Positions 13,701-16,350 of a stretch of DNA of 16,350 nucleotides are shown here, piece by piece. This stretch comes from an uncultured Atopobiaceae bacterium (GTDB taxonomy: Bacteria > Actinomycetota > Coriobacteriia > Coriobacteriales > Atopobiaceae), in the NCBI GenBank assembly GCA_905233865.1, contig CAJOGH010000063.1, forward strand, positions 1,957 to 18,306, given 5' to 3'. The notes below the pieces were generated by a model. The model worked only from the letters and a program-made list of their open reading frames with translations, did not search any database and was not told where the DNA came from. Each line of letters starts with the position of its first letter. Position 1 is the first letter of the stretch. Both the position numbers and the translations under genes were made by a program.

Positions 13701-16350
13701 TGGCACCAGAGGTCGGGCTAATCCAGGAGGCAGACGTGATGGTGGGCTCGAACTCGGAGCCGTAGAAGGGATAGGTCGGGTCGACACCCACGACCTCGGC
13801 CTCGGCGATCGTCTTCATGGGCACGTACCAGCCTGTGGTGGTCGTGGGCGTGCCGTTGATGATCTCCCACTCGGCACCAAGCTGGTAGCCCTGCTCAAAG
13901 CTCACACGCTCGGCAGCGTTGGTGTTGGCGTCGTCGTGCGCGATGTGGCCGCCCACGATGCTGGTGATCGAGGAGCCCGCGCACGTGTTGGTGGCAAGCA
14001 CCTGGGAGGCGGGATAGCTCACCGTGCCACTGCGGATGGTCACGGTGGGGTCGCCCGAGCCACTCACGAGCAGCGGGCTGGCTCCCGTGGAGCTCACCGC
14101 GCCGCCGTTGAGGGTGGTGGTGCCAGAGGCGGAAGGATAGCTCTCGGAGGTCTTGGCATAGGAGCCGTGCGTGCAGATGGCATGACCGGTTGCGGTCACG
14201 TTGCCGGCAAGGATGCTGGCGGTGTTGGCGTTGCGCAGCGCGCCAAGCGGTGCGGCCGCGGTGTTGCTCACCGTGCCTCCGCGCATGACCACACTGGCAT
14301 AGGCCTGGTTGTCAACGGCCCAGTTGCCGCCCGAGATCGTACCAGAGGTGATGGTGAGGTTAGCCGCCGTCTCCGCGGTGCCCTGGTTGATAAGAGCAGG
14401 GGCTGTTGCGTGGCCGCTCGTGATGGTAGCGCCCGCAACCTCGAGCGTGCCCTTGTTGGCAACGGCGCTCTTGCCGGCAGCTGCCACGATCTGGCCAAGG
14501 ACGGCGGGGTCGGCACCCTCGACACCAGAGTCGACGAGCTTGAGGTTGCCGTTGTTGGTGATGGCGGCGCTCGCAGCGGCCGCACCCGTGAGAGTGTGGC
14601 CCGCGAGGTCAAAGGTGAGCGTGAGCTCGGCCGGAATGATGGCGTCCTCGGTGGTGTTGGCAGCCATCACGAGGGTGTCGCCGCTCTGGCAGGCGTCAAC
14701 GGCCTGCTGGACGCTCGCGAAGTTGGAGCTCACGCCCTCGTGGATGACGCTCGCGACGGTTCCGGAGATGCGGAAGATGGTGCTAATGGTGCCCTTGTAG
14801 TTTCCGGTGCCCGTGGCGGTGACGACCGCGGGGTTGTCGCCCACGGTGATCTCGATGTTGTTCTCGTAGGACGTGGCGTAGTCCTTGCCCTCCTCGAGCG
14901 TCTCGTCGGTGCCCTTGGCCGGCGTGTAGGTGACGGTGACCGGGGGCTCGATCGCCTCGCCGGTGTGGGCCTGGCCCGGGACAGGCGCGATGTGGACGTC
15001 CTCGGCGTCCGTCATGTCCTTGGGGTTGATGGTGTAGGAGTCGGTCATGGAGCCGGTGTAGGAGTCTCCGATGCCGTTGACCACGATGTAGGCGGTGCCG
15101 GCATCGACCTGGTTGGCGTAGGTGACGTCAAAGTCCGTGTCCTCGACGAGCGTGTGGTCGTCGGTGCCGTCTCCGTCAAGGTCTATGGTCAGCTGGACCT
15201 TGGGCTCGATCTCCTTGTGGATGTAGGTGGCCTCGTACTTCTCGATGTACTCTCCCAAGGTCGCGCCCTCGGTGGTGCACATGTCATCGACTTGGAAGGT
15301 TGCGTTGGCACGCGCGATGGAGCGCTTGACGACGTTGAAGTCCTTGCTTATCTCGCCCGTGTAGTGCTCCCCGTCGCCCTTGACCTTGACAGTGGCGGTG
15401 CCCACCTCGTGGTTGTTGACGTAGGTGCAGACGTAGTGGGAGGGATCGTCGATCTTGTACTCCTTGGCAGTCGTCTCACCGTAGGTCGTTCCCGTCCAGG
15501 AGACCTCGGGAGCGGGCTCGAGGTCGGCGTCGGCGTAGGTCTGGTCGGCGATGTCGGCAATGGCGCCGGACTTGGCAAGCGAGCGCATGGGCGTGTACCA
15601 GGGAGCAGCGCCCTCGACCTCGGTGAAGGTGCCGTCAGCGACGCCCACGAGGTCGTAGTAGTCCGTGACGATGAGGCCGGCGACATCATTGCGGGTGAAG
15701 TAGCCGCCGTGGATGGTGGTCGTGGGATAGGTGGCCCTTGGCATGGACTCGGAGCCCGCGCGGAAGAAGCCGCTGGTTACGGTAACAGAGCCGCCGTCAA
15801 CGGTAGCGATGCCGGCCGTGGAGGTGACACTGGCACCCGTGAGCGTGACGGTACCGCGGGCCACGAGCGCGCTCTCGGCGCCGGCGGCCTCGTTGGACTG
15901 GGTGATGGAGCCACCAGAGAGCTGGGCGGTCGTACCAGCACCCACCGTGAGGGCGGCCGCGCCAGAGGTACCCAGCGAGCCGGACGTCATCTTGAGGGTG
16001 CCGCCGGAAAGGTCGATGCCGCGGGTGTTGGTGCTGAGCGTGGCGCCGGCAATCGTGAACTCACCGCCAGTCACCTCACCGTAGGCCTTGGCGTCCGTAG
16101 CCAACGTGCCCGTGAGGGCGGAGACCACGTGGGTGCCTCCCGAGAGGGTCGTGGTGCCAGAACTCTTGATCATCTGGCCGTAGGAGGCGCTCTGGCCGCC
16201 GGAGACGGTGAGCGTGCCCGTCGTGTCAAATGCACAGCCGCTCGTGGAGAGCGAGCCGCCTGTCATGGTGGCGGTGCCAGTGTTACTCACGAGCGTGGCG
16301 GCGGCGGGCACCGTGATGGTGGTGGAGCCGACCGTCGTGGGCGTGTCGGC
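10543..16350 (-). CDS. Giant MBG/beta-helix surface protein, N-terminal-side fragment A (5' end outside window)
   Basis: This is the upstream part of a giant repeat protein that probably works outside the cell as an adhesin or stalk; no catalytic motif is visible. The frame is open to the window edge at 16350, so the GTG at 16309-16311 is not a convincing start: the 13 codons before it are also Thr-rich coding sequence. Order of modules: Gly/Thr/Ser beta-helix repeats, three MBG-type domains, a second beta-helix region, three MBG domains, a third beta-helix region, four MBG/MBG_2-like domains, a FIVAR-like helical domain, one linker domain and the first domain of a five-domain super-unit. MBG hallmarks recur: DYxVxY, NAGTAxVxVxG, TGTGNYTG and FxI linkers. 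The frame ends at a TGA (10543-10545) right after a nonsense tail (ASTLTPPTPTAR) created by a frameshift in the CG run at 10581-10590. It has about 1,935 codons in the window. Gene identity beyond 'MBG-domain surface protein' is not recognisable. Confidence 0.85.
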   Translation of the reverse strand, partial: ADTPTTVGSTTITVPAAATLVSNTGTATMTGGSLSTSGCAFDTTGTLTVSGGQSASYGQMIKSSGTTTLSGGTHVVSALTGTLATDAKAYGEVTGGEFTIAGATLSTNTRGIDLSGGTLKMTSGSLGTSGAAALTVGAGTTAQLSGGSITQSNEAAGAESALVARGTVTLTGASVTSTAGIATVDGGSVTVTSGFFRAGSESMPRATYPTTTIHGGYFTRNDVAGLIVTDYYDLVGVADGTFTEVEGAAPWYTPMRSLAKSGAIADIADQTYADADLEPAPEVSWTGTTYGETTAKEYKIDDPSHYVCTYVNNHEVGTATVKVKGDGEHYTGEISKDFNVVKRSIARANATFQVDDMCTTEGATLGEYIEKYEATYIHKEIEPKVQLTIDLDGDGTDDHTLVEDTDFDVTYANQVDAGTAYIVVNGIGDSYTGSMTDSYTINPKDMTDAEDVHIAPVPGQAHTGEAIEPPVTVTYTPAKGTDETLEEGKDYATSYENNIEITVGDNPAVVTATGTGNYKGTISTIFRISGTVASVIHEGVSSNFASVQQAVDACQSGDTLVMAANTTEDAIIPAELTLTFDLAGHTLTGAAAASAAITNNGNLKLVDSGVEGADPAVLGQIVAAAGKSAVANKGTLEVAGATITSGHATAPALINQGTAETAANLTITSGTISGGNWAVDNQAYASVVMRGGTVSNTAAAPLGALRNANTASILAGNVTATGHAICTHGSYAKTSESYPSASGTTTLNGGAVSSTGASPLLVSGSGDPTVTIRSGTVSYPASQVLATNTCAGSSITSIVGGHIAHDDANTNAAERVSFEQGYQLGAEWEIINGTPTTTTGWYVPMKTIAEAEVVGVDPTYPFYGSEFEPTITSASWISPTSGATDALTRDTHYTVSYRKGTQTLVDDSSTPLVNEALPLAVGSYKLVLTGKTAAGYTGERVIDFEIVKANVSRDVTFNDIGRQPYNGFASEPELTLYAKDGKTKLVENTDYRVTYESNTDAGTARALVYGIGNSFEGMTYRDFQIVPSDINTTALAAIPNQAADGTAKTPEPVMTFTSTKGGEERTYTLVQGRDYEATYTNNIEIGTATIAIKGINNFYGERETTFNVVTPVASVTRFGQTTATNYGTLQAAIDDAPLTSTVRLLEDVTEDVTVPEASSFTLDLAGKTINGTLTNNGSVTIANEAATGGISSSATALVTGGATIIQAGTYTTSGDVPVIAGTGNVRITGGTFSYPMGATALDASTSATITAGTTDNKPSFSAADANSSVVFGYELARSEGETLFTPKPSVAYAVIEGVPGTSTFNNADQTPEPTRVAYSTNSSEELVLVKDTDYTVAYYSDAELKVAVTPHDAGTYYVAITGQGAYTGTKAIRFVIEPKSISSATLGGLDEACVYAGGAPVELTGLTVSGIFEGVTLDATKDYTVAYENNTQAGNAFVTCTGTGNYTGHVSGPFAIARAKATLTGVTTAKTYLNDDPNLTPEDTGVFDADRAVLNIHGTREEGEDVRAGGYATSATYDVSPNYDITVKSGTLTINQASLAEVTPARASAEYTGGDIAPTNEVTYTYTSKGEPASYKLVLGTDYTLSKSDDETVAAFKDVAEYSVAAHGIGNFTGTSLAQTFEVTETDKTELAKVIGIDPDAATYESSCSSDRDKTNVSDDNGGHAYTVEGDTVTQGETLENGAIYVTSTVYKTFRDAITTYTEIYNNKNVTAEQVATAVDNLRGAKRVFDAAKRTNVHLGNISDSKYVMLVSDVTYDGERNLPEVKVFEDKGSESDPTTPDGAYTPEVDTLLLEDTDYTLAYYKDAECTQEVSPTNVGTYYAKAFGAGSYYVEHESIQGLNVSVRSKEFHINRASLKDDSTVTVSGTYTYNRATQTPQVTVTNTKALVADGDYTLEWSRATDFETLINASELIDAGTYYVRARASTLTPPTPTAR
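10581..10590. repeat. (CG)5 dinucleotide run at the first frameshift
   Basis: Five CG units sit exactly where the minus-strand frame changes. With five units the protein reads YYVRARASTLT... and hits TGA at 10543. With four units it would read YYVRARFNSDASDAYGTLTI, which restores domain sequence in the frame of fragment B. Short dinucleotide runs are known slippage sites in phase-variable surface genes, though five units is short. A sequencing or assembly indel is the main alternative. Confidence 0.7.
10796..11142 (-). other. Linker MBG-like module after FIVAR module 1
   Basis: One MBG/YDG-like module (SDVTYDGERNLPEV..., EDTDYTLAYYKDAECTQEV..., NVGTYYAKAFGAG) joins the FIVAR helices to super-unit 1. 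The equivalent module lies between FIVAR module 2 and super-unit 2 (5421-5779). Confidence 0.5.
11143..11478 (-). other. FIVAR-like helical module 1
   Basis: About 110 residues of mostly helical, charged sequence stand out from the surrounding beta modules: TDKTELAKVIGIDPDAATYE near the start and IYNNKNVTAEQVATAVDNLR near the end. The 'x-Y-x-N-x-N-V/A-T-x-x-Q-V-x-x-A-x-x-x-L' signature is that of FIVAR modules in Gram-positive surface proteins. There they form rod-like helical bundles and may bind host matrix components. Confidence 0.6.
11479..12490 (-). other. MBG-domain block 3 (four modules, one MBG_2-like)
   Basis: The first module opens with GVPGTSTFNNADQTPEPTRV and carries a DTDYTVAYYSDAE strand. 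The second contains KDYTVAYENNTQAGNAFV and TGTGNYTG. The third resembles MBG_2 (AKTYLNDDPNLTP...SPNYDITVKSGTLTIN). The fourth ends GIGNFTGTSLAQTFEVTETDK and passes straight into the FIVAR-like helices. Compared with block 5, three of the four modules correspond and the MBG_2-like one is substituted. Confidence 0.6.
12480..13019 (-). other. Beta-helix-like region 3
   Basis: Same opener as regions 2, 4 and 5 (ASVTRFGQ...YGTLQAAIDD...STVRLLEDVTEDVTVP...LDLAGKTINGTLTNNG), followed by a short solenoid (GGTFSYP, ATALVTGG). It runs into the cap KPSVAYAVIEGV, which is nearly identical to the cap after region 5 (KPSVAFVAIEGV). Confidence 0.6.
13020..13819 (-). other. MBG-domain block 2 (three modules)
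   Basis: Three MBG-type modules: the first opens with PTYPFYGSEFEP and contains an RDTHYTVSYRKG strand; the second reads GRQPYNGF...ENTDYRVTYESNTDAGTA; the third reads QGRDYEATYTNNIEIGTA. All end in FxIV or FNVV linkers. The number of modules matches blocks 1 and 4, which also lie between two beta-helix regions. Confidence 0.65.
13820..14757 (-). other. Beta-helix-like region 2
   Basis: It opens with a conserved 'opener' (ASVIHEGVSSNFASVQQAVD...), shared with regions 3, 4 and 5, and continues as FDLAGHTLTG, ITNNGNLKLVD and many VxxxGGTVxx turns. It is the longest beta-helix region complete in this window and ends in a WYVPMKTIAEAE cap. The opener pattern (Y-x-S/T-x-x-x-A...GxTVxLxxDxTExxxVP...xDLxGxTI) is typical of beta-helix modules found next to MBG domains. 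It is probably structural or involved in carbohydrate or surface contact. Confidence 0.6.
14758..15604 (-). other. MBG-domain block 1 (three modules)
   Basis: Three consecutive Ig/beta-grasp-like MBG modules each have an opening YxG..xxP-type strand, a DYxxxY strand and a closing VxGxGxxYTG...FxI. The second module has unusually acidic residues in its loop (DLDGDGTDDH at 15153-15183). It sits between beta-helix regions 1 and 2. MBG modules are structural repeats of bacterial surface proteins; no specific ligand can be inferred. Confidence 0.65.
15605..16350 (-). other. Beta-helix-like region 1 (partial)
   Basis: Short irregular repeats rich in Gly, Thr, Ser and Val follow a TLxxGxxT / VTGGxFxI rhythm (for example TATMTGGSLSTSG, TLTVSGGQSAS, GGEFTIAG). 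This is the pattern of right-handed beta-helix surface domains. It ends with the WYTPMRSLAKS stretch, a cap that recurs as WYVPMKTIAEA after region 2. Its beginning lies outside the window. Likely an elongated stalk or ligand-binding solenoid; no pectate-lyase catalytic residues are identifiable. Confidence 0.6.

Larger units (their letters stand above)
1..16350 (-). pseudogene. Whole window = one giant gene interrupted by two frameshifts
   Basis: Fragments A, B and C join into one protein of at least about 5,450 residues with both ends outside the window. The case for a single gene is that each break falls inside a repeat module whose two halves lie in different frames, the module order is continuous across both breaks, and no start signal or intergenic sequence separates the parts. 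Both breaks shift in the same sense (equivalent to one missing base, or two extra bases). As written, translation would stop at 10543. Whether this is a decaying gene, an OFF state of a phase-variable gene or a sequence error cannot be decided from the sequence; the absence of any other stop over 16 kb argues against long-standing decay. Confidence 0.6.

Noticed and set aside
14680..14710. A Cys-Gln pair (DACQSGDTL) that could suggest a thioester adhesin domain
   Set aside because: It lies in the conserved beta-helix opener, where the other copies have no Cys (DDAPLTSTV, AAAPTGSVV). The remaining thioester-domain motifs are absent.
1..16350. CRISPR-like or mobile-element repeats, suggested by the many recurring words such as gatggtgaaggt
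   Set aside because: The recurrences fall at the FTI-type ends of protein modules, at module spacing and in frame. They reflect domain repetition, with no spacers, terminal inverted repeats or transposase.

Overview
The whole 16,350-base window appears to lie inside one enormous gene read on the minus strand. The gene enters at the right edge (its start lies beyond 16350) and leaves at the left edge (its stop lies before position 1). All three coding stretches carry the same kind of protein: strings of about 70-100 residue beta-sandwich modules of the MBG/YDG type, with GxGxYxG and FTIN-like linker motifs, interleaved with beta-helix-like Gly/Thr/Ser repeats and two FIVAR-like helical modules. 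This is the architecture of a very large secreted or wall-anchored surface protein (adhesin or stalk). No signal peptide, sorting motif, promoter, RBS, terminator, RNA gene, mobile element or CRISPR array is visible, and there is no intergenic DNA.

The reading frame is broken twice. From the N-terminal side, fragment A runs from the right edge to a TGA at 10543-10545. Fragment B is readable from about 10588 to about 4788, although formally its out-of-frame tail runs to a TGA at 4646. Fragment C is open from about 4789 to the left edge. The A-to-B switch falls exactly in a (CG)5 dinucleotide run at 10581-10590. The B-to-C switch falls near 4785-4792 with no obvious repeat. Domain sequence continues on the far side of each break, so the breaks are recent lesions, phase-variation states or sequencing errors.

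Layout in protein order, right to left: beta-helix 1 (partial, 16350-15605); three MBG modules; beta-helix 2 (14757-13820); three MBG modules; beta-helix 3 (13019-12480); four MBG/MBG_2 modules; FIVAR-like module 1 (11478-11143); one linker module; five-module super-unit 1 (10795-9516, holding the CG-run frameshift); one MBG module; beta-helix 4 (9246-8680); three MBG modules; beta-helix 5 (7764-7190); four MBG modules; FIVAR-like module 2 (6133-5780); one linker module; super-unit 2 (5420-4064, holding the second frameshift); then three more super-units in tandem (4063-2650, 2649-1206, 1205-105) and the start of another. The stretch from beta-helix 2 through super-unit 1 and the stretch from beta-helix 4 through super-unit 2 match module by module at an offset of about 5.3-5.5 kb, which indicates an old mega-duplication.

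Organism: the DNA is GC-rich (above 60% by eye) with strong G/C preference at third codon positions, and FIVAR-like modules are typical of Gram-positive cell-surface proteins. A high-GC Gram-positive of the Coriobacteriia type (Olsenella/Collinsella-like, gut, oral or rumen) fits best, but this is inference from composition and architecture only.
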